Of a DNA stretch of 64,000 nt, positions 29,614-39,618 are shown piece by piece (position 1 is the stretch's first letter; each line of letters opens with the position of its first letter). Origin of the DNA: Arenimonas sp. Its GTDB lineage: Bacteria > Pseudomonadota > Alphaproteobacteria > Rhizobiales > Rhizobiaceae. Below the pieces are notes generated by a model. It had not been told where the DNA came from. It did not search any database and saw nothing but the letters and a program-made list of their open reading frames with translations. The translations under genes and the position numbers were made by a program. The stretch is from contig JAIBEK010000010.1 of assembly GCA_019459145.1 (NCBI GenBank), positions 1 through 64,000 on the forward strand, given 5' to 3'.

Positions 29614-31023
29614 TCAATTGCCTCCCTTGGGCACGTCGACGAGCATCGTCACTCCGTCGAGGGCCGCGACGTGGCCGACGAAGGCATCACCTCTGACTTC
29701 GAAGTTCTTGTACTGGTCGAAGCTTGCGCAAGCCGGGGATAACATCACCGCGACAGGATTATTTTCTGTAGCCGCGTCCGTCGCCGCATGGGCGACCGCC
29801 TGGGCCAGGGTTTCCGAGATCTCATAGGGCACGACATTGCCGAGTGTCGAGGCGAAGGCGGAAGCCGCCTCGCCGATCAGATAGGCCTTGGCGATGCGTG
29901 GAAAGAGCGGCGACAGGCTGGCGATCCCGCCTTCCTTCGGCAGCCCCCCGGCGATCCAGTAGATCCGCTCATAGCTCGACAGCGCCGGGGCCGCCGCTTC
30001 CGCATTTGTGGCCTTCGAATCGTTGACGAAGACGACCTGGCCGCGCTGGCCGACCGGCTGCATGCGGTGCTTCAGGCCGGTGAAGGATTTCAGCCCCGCC
30101 CTAACCTCGTCCGCCGAGACGCCGACGGCGAGGCAGGCGGCAATCGCCGCCGCCGCGTTCTGCGCATTGTGCGCGCCGCGCAGGGTCTGGATGCCGTTGA
30201 GGTCGGCGATCACGGCGGTCGCGCCACCATGCGCCTCGATGATCCGGTGGCCGTCATTGTAGAGGCCGTCGGCCAGCGGCTGGCGCTTGGAAATGCGCAT
30301 GACCCTGGTGCCGGCCCGCTCGACACGGTCGGCGATGCGTTCCGAGTAGCTGTCGTCCACGCCGACGATCGCCGTGTCGCTGCCGGCCACCAGGCGTTCC
30401 TTGATATCGGCATAGTGCTGGATGGTGCCGTGGCGGTCGAGATGGTCGGGCGTCACATTGAGCAGGATGCCGGCGGTCGGATTGAGCGTCGGGGCCAGAT
30501 CGATCTGGTAGGACGAGCACTCGACGACGAAGAAACGGCCGGCCTTGGGCCGATCTAGCGTCAGCACCGCCCGGCCGATATTGCCGCCGAGCTGCGTGTC
30601 GCGGCCGCAGGACTGGAGAATATGGGCGATCAGCGCCGTCGTGGTCGACTTGCCGTTGGTTCCGGTGATGGCGATGAACGGGCAATCCGGCGCATGCGCC
30701 CGGCGCTCGCGCACGAAAATCTCGACATCGCCGATCACGTCCACGCCTTGCGCCCGGGCAAGGTCGACCGACCAGTGGGGCTTCGGATGGGTGAGCGGCA
30801 CACCGGGCGACAGCACCAGCGTCGAGACGGCCTTCCAGTCGATGCCGCGCAGGTCCTCGGTCGAAATCCCCTCGGCCTTCGCCTTGGCGACGCTGTCGGG
30901 ATTGTCGTCCCAGCAGGTCACATCTGCACCGCCCGCGACCAGCGACGTCGCCGTGGCGAGACCCGAGCCGCCGAGGCCGAACAGCGCTACTCTCTTGCCC
31001 TTGAAGGTGGTCGCCGGGATCAT
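29614..31023 (-). CDS. murD: UDP-N-acetylmuramoylalanine--D-glutamate ligase MurD
   Basis: This 469-residue Mur ligase adds D-Glu to UDP-MurNAc-L-Ala. It has the N-terminal Rossmann-like [13 protein letters not shown] (13-25), the P-loop GTNGKST at 121-127, [11 protein letters not shown] and FVNDSKATN, which are typical of MurD. The C-terminal [19 protein letters not shown] is the family's end signature. It is tightly packed between mraY (7-base gap) and ftsW (1-base gap). Length is normal. Confidence 0.97.
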   Translation of the reverse strand: MIPATTFKGKRVALFGLGGSGLATATSLVAGGADVTCWDDNPDSVAKAKAEGISTEDLRGIDWKAVSTLVLSPGVPLTHPKPHWSVDLARAQGVDVIGDVEIFVRERRAHAPDCPFIAITGTNGKSTTTALIAHILQSCGRDTQLGGNIGRAVLTLDRPKAGRFFVVECSSYQIDLAPTLNPTAGILLNVTPDHLDRHGTIQHYADIKERLVAGSDTAIVGVDDSYSERIADRVERAGTRVMRISKRQPLADGLYNDGHRIIEAHGGATAVIADLNGIQTLRGAHNAQNAAAAIAACLAVGVSADEVRAGLKSFTGLKHRMQPVGQRGQVVFVNDSKATNAEAAAPALSSYERIYWIAGGLPKEGGIASLSPLFPRIAKAYLIGEAASAFASTLGNVVPYEISETLAQAVAHAATDAATENNPVAVMLSPACASFDQYKNFEVRGDAFVGHVAALDGVTMLVDVPKGGN

Positions 31024-31030
31024 CGCGCCC

Positions 31031-32131
31031 TCACCTCAGCTTCAGGGTGGAAAGGCCGAGCATGGCCAGCCCGACGGCGATGATCCAGAAGCGGATCACC
31101 ACCTGGCTCTCGGTCCAGCCAAGCTTTTCAAAATGGTGATGGATCGGCGCCATCAGGAAGACGCGCTTGCCGGTCAGCTTGAAATAGCCGACCTGGATGA
31201 TGACCGACAGCGTCTCGGCGACGAACAGGCCGCCGATGATCGCCATGACGATCTCGTGCTTGGTGGCGACCGCGACCGAACCGATCAGGCCGCCGAGCGC
31301 GAGCGAGCCGGTATCGCCCATGAAGATCGCCGCCGGCGGCGCGTTGAACCACAGGAAGCCGAGGCCCGCCCCGATCACCGCGCCGAGCACCACGGCAAGC
31401 TCGCCGGTGCCGGGGACGAAATTGATCTGCAGATAGTTGGAGAACACGGCATTGCCGGTGAGGTAGGCGATGATGCCGAAGGAGGCCGCCGCGATCATCA
31501 CCGGCACGATGGCGAGCCCGTCGAGACCGTCCGTCAGATTGACCGCATTGCCGGCCGAAACGATGACGAAGCCGCCGAACACGATGAAGAACAGGCCGAG
31601 ATCGATGCTGAAGTCCTTGAGGAAGGGAAAGGCGATCGAGGAGCCGAAGGTCGAGCCCTGCGGCCCGGAGCTCAGCGCCGACGTCATCATGAAGTAGACG
31701 GCGATGCCGGCGATGACGAACTCGATGCCGAGGCGGGCCTTGCCGGAAAAGCCTTTCTCCGTCTGCTTCGTCACCTTGAGATAGTCGTCATAAAAGCCGA
31801 TGGCGCCGAATCCGAGCGTGACCAGCAGGGTGGCGACGACGTAGACGCTGGAGAGGTCGGCCCACAAGAGCGAGGAGACGACGATGCCGGCAAGGATCAT
31901 CAATCCGCCCATGGTCGGCGTGCCGGCCTTCTTGAAATGGGTCTGCGGCCCGTCGGCGCGGATCGGCTGGCCCTTGCCCTGACGGACCCTGAGCGAAGCG
32001 ATCATCATCGGGCCGAAGAGGAAGACCACCAGGGCGGAGGTAAGGAGCGCGGCTCCCGTGCGGAACGTGATGTAACGGAACAGGTTGAAGAATTGAAAAT
32101 TGTCCGACAGTTCCACAAGCCAGATCAGCAT
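31031..32131 (-). CDS. mraY: Phospho-MurNAc-pentapeptide transferase MraY
   Basis: This 366-residue enzyme has ten predicted helices and forms lipid I on undecaprenyl phosphate. Signatures are [13 protein letters not shown], the Asp pair in [18 protein letters not shown] and the [15 protein letters not shown] loop (HHH metal/substrate site). I start at ATG 32131 (MLIWLVEL) since GGAAAGGG precedes it; five upstream codons to 32146 are not needed. It follows murF by 24 bases. Correct length for the family. Confidence 0.97.
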   Translation of the reverse strand: MLIWLVELSDNFQFFNLFRYITFRTGAALLTSALVVFLFGPMMIASLRVRQGKGQPIRADGPQTHFKKAGTPTMGGLMILAGIVVSSLLWADLSSVYVVATLLVTLGFGAIGFYDDYLKVTKQTEKGFSGKARLGIEFVIAGIAVYFMMTSALSSGPQGSTFGSSIAFPFLKDFSIDLGLFFIVFGGFVIVSAGNAVNLTDGLDGLAIVPVMIAAASFGIIAYLTGNAVFSNYLQINFVPGTGELAVVLGAVIGAGLGFLWFNAPPAAIFMGDTGSLALGGLIGSVAVATKHEIVMAIIGGLFVAETLSVIIQVGYFKLTGKRVFLMAPIHHHFEKLGWTESQVVIRFWIIAVGLAMLGLSTLKLR

Positions 32132-32155
32132 TGGAGCCCTTTCCAAAAGCCCGGA

Positions 32156-33589
32156 TTAAATTTGGCGCCCCGTGTCGGGGAATGCCGGATACTTGTCAAG
32201 GAGAGCCGAGACGATCTTGCCGAAACCGAGACCGAGCGAGGATTTGACCATGACCACGTCGCCGGCCCTGACCGCATCCGTCACGAAAGAGACGAGTTCG
32301 TCCGTGGTGGCGCGATATTCGATGTCGACGCTTTCGGGCAAGGCGTCGCGCAGGGCCGCCATTTCCGGGCCGGCAAGCCAGACATGCTCAATGCCGGCCG
32401 CCAGCAGCGGGCTCGCCAGCTCCGCGTGAACCGCGGGCGAGAACGCACCCATCTCCAGCATGTCGCCGAGCACCGCGATGCGTCTCCCCTCGCCCTCGGG
32501 CTGGGCGGCGGCCAGCACGGCGATCGCCGCGCGCATCGAGGCCGGGTTGGCATTGTAGCTCTCGTCGATCAGCGTGAAGCTTGCATTGCCGATCGACAGG
32601 CGATGGCGCGCGCCACGGCCCTTGACGGCGGAAAGCTGTGCAAGCGCATCGATCGCGGCGTCGATGTCGGCGCCGACCAGAAAGACCGTTCCGAGCACCG
32701 CCATGGCGTTTTCCGCGATGTGCTGCCCCGGCGCCCCGATGACGACCTCGCGGGTTTCGCCGCCATGATTGAACCACACGGTCGAAAGCTCGGCCGCGCC
32801 GTCGAATTCGGCGAGCCGGAACTCCGCCTTGGCATGCTGGCCGAAGGAGTGGACGTTGTCGATGCCGGCGGCCTGTGCCGCCTGCTCGAGAAACTCGAAC
32901 TGGCTGTTGTCGCGATTGAGGATCACGTCGCCGCCGGGAACAACACCCTCGAAGATCTCCGCCTTGGCGGCGGCGATCTCCTCGATGCCGGAAAAATTGC
33001 CGAGATGGGCTGGAGCGATGGTGGTGATGATCGCCACGTCCGGCCGCACCATGCGCGACAGCGGCCCGATTTCGCCCGGATGGTTCATGCCGATCTCGAA
33101 CACGCCGTAGCGGGTATCGACCGGCATACGCGCGAGCGTCAGCGGTACGCCCCAGTGATTGTTGAACGATGCCACGGCGGCATGCACTTTGCCGGAGGGC
33201 TCGAGCGCCAGCCGCAACATTTCCTTGGTGGTCGTCTTGCCGACCGAACCGGTGACCGCGATGATCGTGGCCGAGCTCCGGTCGCGGGCCGCCAGCGCCA
33301 GCTTCTGCAGCCCACCCAGCACATCGTCGACGACGATCATCGGCACCGTCAGGCGGCCAAGCGCCGGAAGCTTGGACTCGGCGACGACAAGAAGCGAAGC
33401 GCCGTTGGCGATCGCCAGGCTCGCAAAGTCATGACCATCCACCCGGTCGCCCTTGATGGCGAAGAAGGCCTCGCCCGGCGCGATCGTACGGCTGTCGATG
33501 GATATGCCGGAGATCCCCGCGGGCAGCGACCCGAAGGGGCGGCCCGCCATGGCCTCGATCATTTCCTGCGACGTCCAAAGAAAGGTCAA
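32156..33589 (-). CDS. murF: UDP-MurNAc-tripeptide--D-alanyl-D-alanine ligase MurF
   Basis: This 477-residue ligase attaches the D-Ala-D-Ala made by DdlB. The N-terminal domain has [19 protein letters not shown], the P-loop is GSVGKTT at 114-120 with TKEML after it, and [12 protein letters not shown] and GMNHPGEI are MurF markers. [14 protein letters not shown] and [10 protein letters not shown] lie in the central and C-terminal domains. Its start overlaps the murE stop by four bases. It is encoded in the same operon as the D-Ala ligase, 9 kb upstream of ddlB. Confidence 0.97.
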   Translation of the reverse strand: MTFLWTSQEMIEAMAGRPFGSLPAGISGISIDSRTIAPGEAFFAIKGDRVDGHDFASLAIANGASLLVVAESKLPALGRLTVPMIVVDDVLGGLQKLALAARDRSSATIIAVTGSVGKTTTKEMLRLALEPSGKVHAAVASFNNHWGVPLTLARMPVDTRYGVFEIGMNHPGEIGPLSRMVRPDVAIITTIAPAHLGNFSGIEEIAAAKAEIFEGVVPGGDVILNRDNSQFEFLEQAAQAAGIDNVHSFGQHAKAEFRLAEFDGAAELSTVWFNHGGETREVVIGAPGQHIAENAMAVLGTVFLVGADIDAAIDALAQLSAVKGRGARHRLSIGNASFTLIDESYNANPASMRAAIAVLAAAQPEGEGRRIAVLGDMLEMGAFSPAVHAELASPLLAAGIEHVWLAGPEMAALRDALPESVDIEYRATTDELVSFVTDAVRAGDVVMVKSSLGLGFGKIVSALLDKYPAFPDTGRQI

Positions 33590-35046
33590 TGGTCAAACTC
33601 CTCCAGTGCTTTGCGCAATTCCGCATGATCCGAGAACGGCAGCGTGACATCGCCGACCGTCTGGCCCTCCTCATGCCCCTTGCCGGCCACGATCAGCGTG
33701 TCGCCCGAAGACAGCATGGCGACGCCGGCGCGGATGGCCTGCGCCCGGTCGCCTATCTCGATCGCCTTGGGTGCCGCCGCCATGATCTCCGAGCGGATGA
33801 CCGCCGGGACCTCGGAGCGCGGATTGTCGTCCGTGACGATGACGATGTCGGCGAGCCGGCAGGCGATCTCGCCCATGATCGGGCGTTTGCCCTTGTCGCG
33901 GTCGCCGCCGCAGCCGAAGACGGTTATCACGCGGCCGGTGGTAAAGGGTCGGACCGAGGCGAGCACATTCTCCAGCGCATCGGGCTTGTGGGCGTAATCG
34001 ACATAGGCAAGCGCGCCGGCCTTCGTCTGTCCGACCAGTTCGAGACGTCCGGAGGCACCCTTCAGCCTTTCCAGCGCCTTCATCGCCACGGCCGCATCGA
34101 CGCCGGTGGCGATCGCAAGGCCGGCCGCGACCAGCGCATTGGCGACCTGGAAGTCGCCGGCAAGCGGGATATGCACCTCGAAGATCGCGTCGCCGACATG
34201 CACCTCGGCAACCTGCTTGTGACGAAAATGCTCGACCCGCTTCAACGCCAGGAACTGGCCGTTGCGACCGACCGTCAGCACCTTGTGACCGGCCTCGGTC
34301 GCCACTCGCACCGCTTCGGCGGACCACGGATCGTCGGCGAAGATGATGGCTGGGGAGCCAGCGGGAAGGAGCGTGTCGAATAGCCGCATCTTGGCGGCCA
34401 TGTAGTCCTCGACCGTTGGATGATAGTCCATGTGGTCGCGGCCGAGATTGGTGAAGGCGGCGGCGGCGAGCAGGACGCCGTCGAGGCGACTCTGGTCGAG
34501 CCCGTGGCTGGAGGCTTCCATCGCCGCATGGGTGACCCCCTCGTCGGCGAGTTCGGCCAGCAGTTTGTGCAGCCCGATCGGATCGGGCGTGGTCAGCGAG
34601 CCATAGTCGCTGCGGCTGGGCGAAATGACGCCGGTGGTGCCGATCTGCGCGGCGGCGTGGCCGGCCTCGGCCCAGATCTGCCGGGTGAAAGAGGCAACCG
34701 AGGTTTTGCCGGCCGTGCCGGTGACGGCGACCATAGTGGCCGGCTGGCGACCGAAGAAACTGGCTGCGGCAAGCGCCAGGAAGCGGCGCGGATTTTCCAC
34801 GACGACGACCGGAACGGAAGCATCGATCGAATGGCCGGCGACGACGGCGGCTGCACCGCGCGCGACGGCATCGGCGACATAGGCGGCTCCATCGGCCTTG
34901 GTGCCGGCAAGGGCTACGAACAGCGTGCCGTTTTCGATCTTGCGGCTATCGGCGGAGAGGCCGGAAATCTCGATGGCGCCAGCGGTGCCGCCGGCCTTGT
35001 CCACCTGTTCCCGAAATTCCGCGCCCGCCAGATCCCGCAACAACAT
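33586..35046 (-). CDS. murE: UDP-MurNAc-L-Ala-D-Glu--meso-diaminopimelate ligase MurE
   Basis: This 486-residue ligase adds the third stem residue. P-loop GTAGKTS is at 110-116, and [29 protein letters not shown] and [10 protein letters not shown] are MurE signatures. The C-terminal DDNPRSEVP carries the DNPR motif that selects meso-diaminopimelate over lysine, as expected for a Gram-negative. [15 protein letters not shown] is the usual segment before it. It is 63 bases downstream of ftsI and overlaps murF by four. Confidence 0.97.
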   Translation of the reverse strand: MLLRDLAGAEFREQVDKAGGTAGAIEISGLSADSRKIENGTLFVALAGTKADGAAYVADAVARGAAAVVAGHSIDASVPVVVVENPRRFLALAAASFFGRQPATMVAVTGTAGKTSVASFTRQIWAEAGHAAAQIGTTGVISPSRSDYGSLTTPDPIGLHKLLAELADEGVTHAAMEASSHGLDQSRLDGVLLAAAAFTNLGRDHMDYHPTVEDYMAAKMRLFDTLLPAGSPAIIFADDPWSAEAVRVATEAGHKVLTVGRNGQFLALKRVEHFRHKQVAEVHVGDAIFEVHIPLAGDFQVANALVAAGLAIATGVDAAVAMKALERLKGASGRLELVGQTKAGALAYVDYAHKPDALENVLASVRPFTTGRVITVFGCGGDRDKGKRPIMGEIACRLADIVIVTDDNPRSEVPAVIRSEIMAAAPKAIEIGDRAQAIRAGVAMLSSGDTLIVAGKGHEEGQTVGDVTLPFSDHAELRKALEEFDH

Positions 35047-35109
35047 CGATCATTCATCCACTGCTGGGAGGCGTTTCTTTAAAGAATCGCCGCCTGAATT
35101 GAAACTGGC

Positions 35110-36861
35110 TCAATAAGAGACGAGCAAGGCCGAACCGTCTTCCCCGTATTTGGGTTCTACACCGAGAATTGCGGCGCTTCTGCGGATTATCTCGCCCGCC
35201 ATCGGCGCGGCCGAGGTGCCGGCCAGCGCCGCACCATTGCCCTTGTCGGTCTTCGGCTCGTCGATGAAGGTCAGCACCACATATTTCGGATCATCGATCG
35301 GGAAGGCGGCGAGGAAGGCATTGAAATTCTTGTCGCCGACATAGCGGCCGTTGACCACCTTGTCGGCCGTACCGGTCTTGCCGCCGACATTGAAGCCCTC
35401 GACGCGCGCATTGCGGCCCGAGCCCTTGACGCCGTTGGTTTCGAACAGGAAGCGCATGTCCTTGCTGGTCGCCGGCTTGATGACCTGCGTCGAGACCTGC
35501 TCGGCCTGTTCGCGCGTGCGCGGCAGGAAGGTCGGCTCGATCAGCCTGCCGCCATTGACCATGGCAACGCCGGCAACGGCCGTCTGGAACGGCGTGGTCG
35601 AGACGCCGTGGCCGAAGGAAATGGTGATGGAGTTGATCTTCTTCCATTCCCGCGGCTGCGACGGCATGGCCACCTCCGGCAATTCGGTGCGGACCTTGGA
35701 CAAGAGGCCAATCCGGGTGAGAAATTCCTTGTGGCCATCGGTTCCGACCAGGTCGGCGACCTTGGCGGTACCGATGTTCGACGAGTACTGGAACACCTCC
35801 GGGATCGTCAAAATCCGGTGTTTGCCGTGGAAATCCTTGATGGTGAAACCGCCGATGCGGATCGGATAGCGCGCATCGACGCTGTCGTTGATCGTTACCT
35901 TGCCCGAATCGAGCCCCATGGCGATGGTAAACGTCTTGAAGGTCGAGCCCATCTCGAACGTGCCGTTCGTCATTCGGTTGAGCCAGCCTTCCTGGGCGCT
36001 GGCGGCCGGATTGTTCGGGTCGAAGTCCGGCAGCGACCCCATGCCGAGGACCTCGCCGGTATTCGCGTCGATGACAATGGCGCCGGCACCGAGCGCCTTG
36101 AACTTGTCGATGGCGTTGACCAGCACGTCACGGACGATGTTCTGCACGCGCAGATCGATCGACAGCTTGACCGGCTCAAGCGGCACATTGCTCGTCATGC
36201 CCAGGTCGCGCAGGTCGGCGAGCCCCTGATTGTCGATATACTTCTCCATGCCCGCCATGCCGCGATTGTCGATGTTGACATAGCCGACGATGTGCGAGGC
36301 GGTCGAACCGCCCGGATAGAAGCGGCGCTTCTCCGGGCGAAAGCCGATGCCCGGAATGCCGAGCGCGAGGATCTGGCTCTGCTGCTTGGGGGTCAACTGG
36401 CGGCGCAGCCACTGGAAATGCGAATTGGGGTTGGAGAGCTTCTTGTAGGTGCCCTTGATATCGATGTCGGTCAGCACGGTGGCCAGCTTTTCCACCGCCT
36501 CGTCCGCATCGACGATCTTGTGCGGCTCGGCAAACAGCGAGACGGTGCGAATGTCCGTCGCCAGGACCTCGCCATTGCGGTCGAGAATGTCCGGACGCGA
36601 AGCCATCAGGCGGTCGGCCGGCAGAATGCTCGACGTCACTTCCGGCTGGGCATAGCCATATTGCACCAGCCGTCCACCGATGACGCCATAGGCGACGACG
36701 AAACCGGCGATCATCAGGCCTACGCGCTTGCGGGCCAGTTCGGTCTTGCGCTTTCCGGTACCCTTGAAGGCGGCTCCGTTCATCGTCGTTGCGCCGCGCT
36801 GCACGTCGGTCGAGAAATGCGCCTGGCTCTTCAACAGCATGATTCGCGAAAGGAAAGTCAT
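35110..36861 (-). CDS. ftsI: Septal transpeptidase FtsI (penicillin-binding protein 3)
   Basis: This 583-residue class B PBP cross-links septal peptidoglycan. It has a cytoplasmic N-terminus, one transmembrane helix (about 47-66), the pedestal domain and a transpeptidase domain with the SxxK nucleophile STFK at 306-309, the SxN motif in YSSNIGT and KTGT in VGGKTGTADK. I start at ATG 36861 (MTFLSRIM), which overlaps the ftsL stop as TGATG; a longer frame to 37074 lies inside ftsL. It probably pairs with FtsW 5.5 kb downstream in the same operon. Confidence 0.96.
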   Translation of the reverse strand: MTFLSRIMLLKSQAHFSTDVQRGATTMNGAAFKGTGKRKTELARKRVGLMIAGFVVAYGVIGGRLVQYGYAQPEVTSSILPADRLMASRPDILDRNGEVLATDIRTVSLFAEPHKIVDADEAVEKLATVLTDIDIKGTYKKLSNPNSHFQWLRRQLTPKQQSQILALGIPGIGFRPEKRRFYPGGSTASHIVGYVNIDNRGMAGMEKYIDNQGLADLRDLGMTSNVPLEPVKLSIDLRVQNIVRDVLVNAIDKFKALGAGAIVIDANTGEVLGMGSLPDFDPNNPAASAQEGWLNRMTNGTFEMGSTFKTFTIAMGLDSGKVTINDSVDARYPIRIGGFTIKDFHGKHRILTIPEVFQYSSNIGTAKVADLVGTDGHKEFLTRIGLLSKVRTELPEVAMPSQPREWKKINSITISFGHGVSTTPFQTAVAGVAMVNGGRLIEPTFLPRTREQAEQVSTQVIKPATSKDMRFLFETNGVKGSGRNARVEGFNVGGKTGTADKVVNGRYVGDKNFNAFLAAFPIDDPKYVVLTFIDEPKTDKGNGAALAGTSAAPMAGEIIRRSAAILGVEPKYGEDGSALLVSY

Positions 36862-37235
36862 CAGGGCTTCACCGATCCGGTTGTGATGAGATCCTTGACG
36901 GGATCCTCGATCTTCGCGCCTTCGGCCATTTCGGGCCTGGGCAGTTGATCCTTGGGCATGGGAAGTTCGACGGGGCGCGCCAACTGGTCGGGCGCCGTGG
37001 GCTGCAGCTCCAGCTCGGCGCCATAGACGTTGATCAGCCGCTGCAGCCGGTTGGGCTGGGTGAGAAGCGCCCAATCGGCCTTGAGCAGGTCGATCGTATC
37101 CTTCTCGAGCTTGATCTCGGCTTCCAGCCGCCGGACCTCCTCGAGCTTGTTGTCGGCCAAATGCTTGACCTGGTAGGTCACGGCGGCGGCCGCCGCCATC
37201 GTGCCGATCAACAGAATGTCGAATGTCCTAATCAT
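36861..37235 (-). CDS. ftsL: Cell division protein FtsL
   Basis: This 124-residue bitopic protein has a very short cytoplasmic N-terminus, a membrane helix (about 5-22, FDILLIGTMAAAAAVTYQV) and a coiled-coil periplasmic segment (about 28-60, LEEVRRLEAEIKLEKDTI). The region LLKADWALLTQPNRLQRLIN is the conserved FtsL/LeuA-zipper end. A proline-rich tail follows. It forms the FtsQLB connector of the divisome. It sits between rsmH (3-base gap) and ftsI (1-base overlap), as in the dcw cluster generally. Sequence identity in this family is low, so position is a large part of the evidence. Confidence 0.92.
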   Translation of the reverse strand: MIRTFDILLIGTMAAAAAVTYQVKHLADNKLEEVRRLEAEIKLEKDTIDLLKADWALLTQPNRLQRLINVYGAELELQPTAPDQLARPVELPMPKDQLPRPEMAEGAKIEDPVKDLITTGSVKP

Positions 37236-37238
37236 CGG

Positions 37239-38264
37239 TCACACTCCAAGCTTTTCGAGGCTTGCCAGGTCAGGCAGGTCGAAGATCGCCATGTCCGGGC
37301 GCTCGGCCGGCGCGGCGGTGCGCAATCCCGCCCTAAGCTTGGCGGAACGGGCGCGCGGATTGATCTCCGCCTCGGCCTCGCTGGCCGCAATCATCGGCTT
37401 GCCGATCGGCTCGAAGGTTGCGGCCCGCTCATGCACCATCGGCAGGTGCCGCGAGCCGGAAGCCTTGCCGGAGCGCTCGGAGAAGAATTTCTTGACGATC
37501 CGGTCCTCCAGCGAATGGAAGGTGACGACAACCAGCCGTCCACCGGGCTTCAACGCCTGCTCGGCGGCAAACAGCGCCTGGGCAAGCTCGCCGAGTTCGT
37601 CATTGACGAACACGCGCAGCGCCTGGAAGACCCGCGTCGCCGGATGGATCTTGTCCTTGGCCTTGCGCGGTGTGACGATTTCGATCAGCCCGGCGAGATC
37701 GCGGGTGGTGCGGAACGGTTCCTTGAGGCGCTGCTTCTCGATGGCGCGGGCAATGCGCCCCGCCTGCTTCTCCTCGCCGAGAAAGCCGAAGATGCGGATA
37801 AGGTCGCCGACCTTCGCGCGGTTGACCACAGCGGCGGCGTAAACGCCGGCGCCCGACATGCGCATGTCGAGCGGGCCGTTGCGCTGGAAGGAAAAACCGC
37901 GCTCGGCCTCGTCGATCTGCATCGAGGAGACGCCGATGTCGAGCACGATGCCGTCAAGACCGCCCTCAGGCGCATAATCCGCCAGATGGGAGAATTGAGT
38001 GCGATGAAGCTTCAGACGGCCGCCATGCGCGGCAACGAGCGCCTGTCCCGCGGCAATCGCCGTCGGGTCTCGATCGAGCGCGATCACATCTGCGCCGACC
38101 TCCAGGATTGCCGTCGTATAACCGCCGGCACCGAAGGTGCCGTCGAGAACGACCTTGCCTGGCCCTGCCGCGAGCGCAGCCAGAACCTCGCCGAGGAGGA
38201 CCGGAATGTGACGAACCGGTCCGCCACCGGCATCAGAAGAACCTCCGCCTGGATTCGCCGCCAT
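37239..38264 (-). CDS. rsmH: 16S rRNA (cytosine(1402)-N(4))-methyltransferase RsmH (MraW)
   Basis: This 341-residue SAM-dependent enzyme N4-methylates C1402 of 16S rRNA. It has [13 protein letters not shown] near the N-terminus, the SAM site [37 protein letters not shown] and [13 protein letters not shown] near the C-terminus, all RsmH signatures. I start at ATG 38264 (MAANPGGGS), after GGGGAAACG; upstream in-frame sequence would overlap mraZ. It is second in the cluster, 14 bases after mraZ. Confidence 0.97.
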   Translation of the reverse strand: MAANPGGGSSDAGGGPVRHIPVLLGEVLAALAAGPGKVVLDGTFGAGGYTTAILEVGADVIALDRDPTAIAAGQALVAAHGGRLKLHRTQFSHLADYAPEGGLDGIVLDIGVSSMQIDEAERGFSFQRNGPLDMRMSGAGVYAAAVVNRAKVGDLIRIFGFLGEEKQAGRIARAIEKQRLKEPFRTTRDLAGLIEIVTPRKAKDKIHPATRVFQALRVFVNDELGELAQALFAAEQALKPGGRLVVVTFHSLEDRIVKKFFSERSGKASGSRHLPMVHERAATFEPIGKPMIAASEAEAEINPRARSAKLRAGLRTAAPAERPDMAIFDLPDLASLEKLGV

Positions 38265-38278
38265 TCCGTTTCCCCGTC

Positions 38279-38719
38279 TTATGAAGCGTTCAGTCCTCGC
38301 AGCCTGCGCGCTTCCCTCGCTGCCACCTGCGCCTCGTGGAACGCCTGCGGCTGCCAAAGCTGAAAATGATCCGAGCGCCCGACGAAGCAAACCTCCGCCG
38401 TGATGCCGGTGAAGTCGCGGATGAAATCCGTGACCATGAGACGCCCCTCGGCATCGAGTTTCATGAAGACCCCGCCGCCATGCACCAGCAACGACATCTC
38501 GTTGCCTTCGCGGGCAAACGGGTCCTCCGCCGATATCTGCCGTTCGTAGCGCTCCAGCAGATCCGGCCCGCCGATACTGATGGCCGGAAAGACGAAATCC
38601 TGGATGCAGTAAAGCTCCTGGATATCGCGCTGCGCAAGCACGGCACGGAAAACCGCAGGCACAGAAACCCGCCCCTTCGCATCGATCCTGTTTATCGCGC
38701 TGGACAGGAAGCGGTTCAT
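38279..38719 (-). CDS. mraZ: Transcriptional regulator MraZ
   Basis: This 146-residue protein consists of two AbrB/SpoVT-like MraZ repeats: [20 protein letters not shown] near 10-30 and [18 protein letters not shown] near 85-105. MraZ forms rings and in E. coli represses its own dcw operon by binding TGGGN direct repeats. Start ATG 38719 (MNRFLSSAI) is the usual N-terminus; its ribosome binding site is weak. It is first in the cluster, 177 bases downstream of four TGGG-type boxes that overlap a promoter, so autoregulation is very likely. Confidence 0.94.
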   Translation of the reverse strand: MNRFLSSAINRIDAKGRVSVPAVFRAVLAQRDIQELYCIQDFVFPAISIGGPDLLERYERQISAEDPFAREGNEMSLLVHGGGVFMKLDAEGRLMVTDFIRDFTGITAEVCFVGRSDHFQLWQPQAFHEAQVAAREARRLRGLNAS

Positions 38720-38895
38720 GACTGCGGACCGCACCCCCTTCTGGCAGAGGATGACCAGGCCATCCTTGCGAACTCGACACCACCGTCACCGCCCAAGCGC
38801 CACACCGAAACGCGAGCCACCCTTCGCCACCGGCGACCGACCCGCTTTCGACTGCGATTTCCGGGGCCTCGATCGACCCCTCAACGGTACGATTA

Positions 38896-38930
38896 TGGGA
38901 TAACATGGGACTATTTGGGCGTCAATGGGA
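38896..38930 (-). promoter_or_regulatory. mraZ (dcw) promoter overlapped by four MraZ boxes
   Basis: On the plus strand TGGGA, TGGGA, TGGGC and TGGGA start at 38896, 38906, 38916 and 38926, an exact 10-base period (TGGGN-N5, four times). This is the known MraZ operator pattern. On the minus strand a sigma70-like promoter fits inside: -35 TTGACG (38925-38920), a 17-base spacer and -10 TATCCC (38902-38897). Bound MraZ would cover the promoter. The -10 match is only moderate. Confidence 0.75.
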
Positions 38931-38976
38931 CCAAGGACTTCACGACCCGGAAACGGGATCAAATATTGATAAGCGG

Positions 38977-38997
38977 TTAAGCTTAACGAATGGTTAG
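38977..38997. promoter_or_regulatory. CtrA-like site upstream of the mraZ promoter
   Basis: TTAA (38983-38986) is followed after exactly seven bases by TTAG (38994-38997), and another TTAA lies at 38977-38980. On the minus strand this reads CTAACCATTCGTTAA, close to the CtrA pattern TTAA-N7-TTAA and its extended TTAACCAT form. It lies about 50 bases upstream of the -35 element. Confidence 0.35.
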
Positions 38998-39139
38998 AAA
39001 CGCCCGTCGGACCAATGCTTTATCACGCTCGACCTTGACCGAAGCTGGTCATCGGCGAGACGAAATTGTGAAGCCTTTTCAGCGCATTGGATTCGCCGGC
39101 TGATTCTGCGGAGAATTCGAGCCGGAAAAGAGGAGAAAT

Positions 39140-39540
39140 TGCCAGTTGGCCTGTAAGCCGGGTTCTGTATGGCTCCGGTTTCCCGGAACGTGGCAGCCAT
39201 TCATCTGGGACAGCGTTTGCACGCTGCCTCACGCAACCCACCCGGATGACTGGCCCGGAAACAGGCTGTGGCCGCGCTTGCGCGTGACCCGCGTCATCCC
39301 TATTCGGTCTTGCTCCCGGTGGGGTTTACCGTGCCGTCCCTGTTGCCAGCGACGCGGTGGGCTCTTACCCCACCCTTTCACCCTTACCTCGCGAGCGAGG
39401 CGGTTTGCTTTCTGTGGCACTTTCCCTGAGGTCGCCCCCGCCGGACGTTATCCGGCACCGTGTTTCCGTGGAGCCCGGACTTTCCTCACCCTACCGCCTT
39501 TCGGCATTGGTAAAGCGCGGCTGCCCGGCCAACTGGCACC
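39140..39540 (-). ncRNA. rnpB: RNase P RNA (bacterial type A)
   Basis: The minus strand carries the conserved core of RNase P RNA. The 5' side begins TGCCAGTTGGCCGGGCAG near 39538 and continues with GAGGAAAGTCCGGGCTCC (39496-39476 region). Then come the GGTGCCGGATAACGTCCGGC stem and GGGAAAGTGCCACAGAAA. The 3' side ends with CAGAACCCGGCTTACAGGC and CCAACTGGC, which pairs back to the 5' end (helix P1). This RNA is the catalytic part of the enzyme that trims tRNA 5' ends. Ends are approximate by about ten bases. No protein frame should be called here. Confidence 0.93.
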
Positions 39541-39618
39541 GCGTCCTTAAACGAGCGGATCGGCGATTGCCACCAAAAACCGGTCCCGGCCCGTCGCATG
39601 CGGGCGGATGGTGAACGG

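Noticed and set aside
30545-33628. Very long open frame on the plus strand (over 1000 codons)
   Set aside because: It is antisense to murD, mraY and murF. Composition is Arg/Ala/His/Asp-rich and no domain is visible.
39087-39614. Several short open frames over 39087-39614
   Set aside because: They lie on and around rnpB, whose conserved RNA core explains the sequence.
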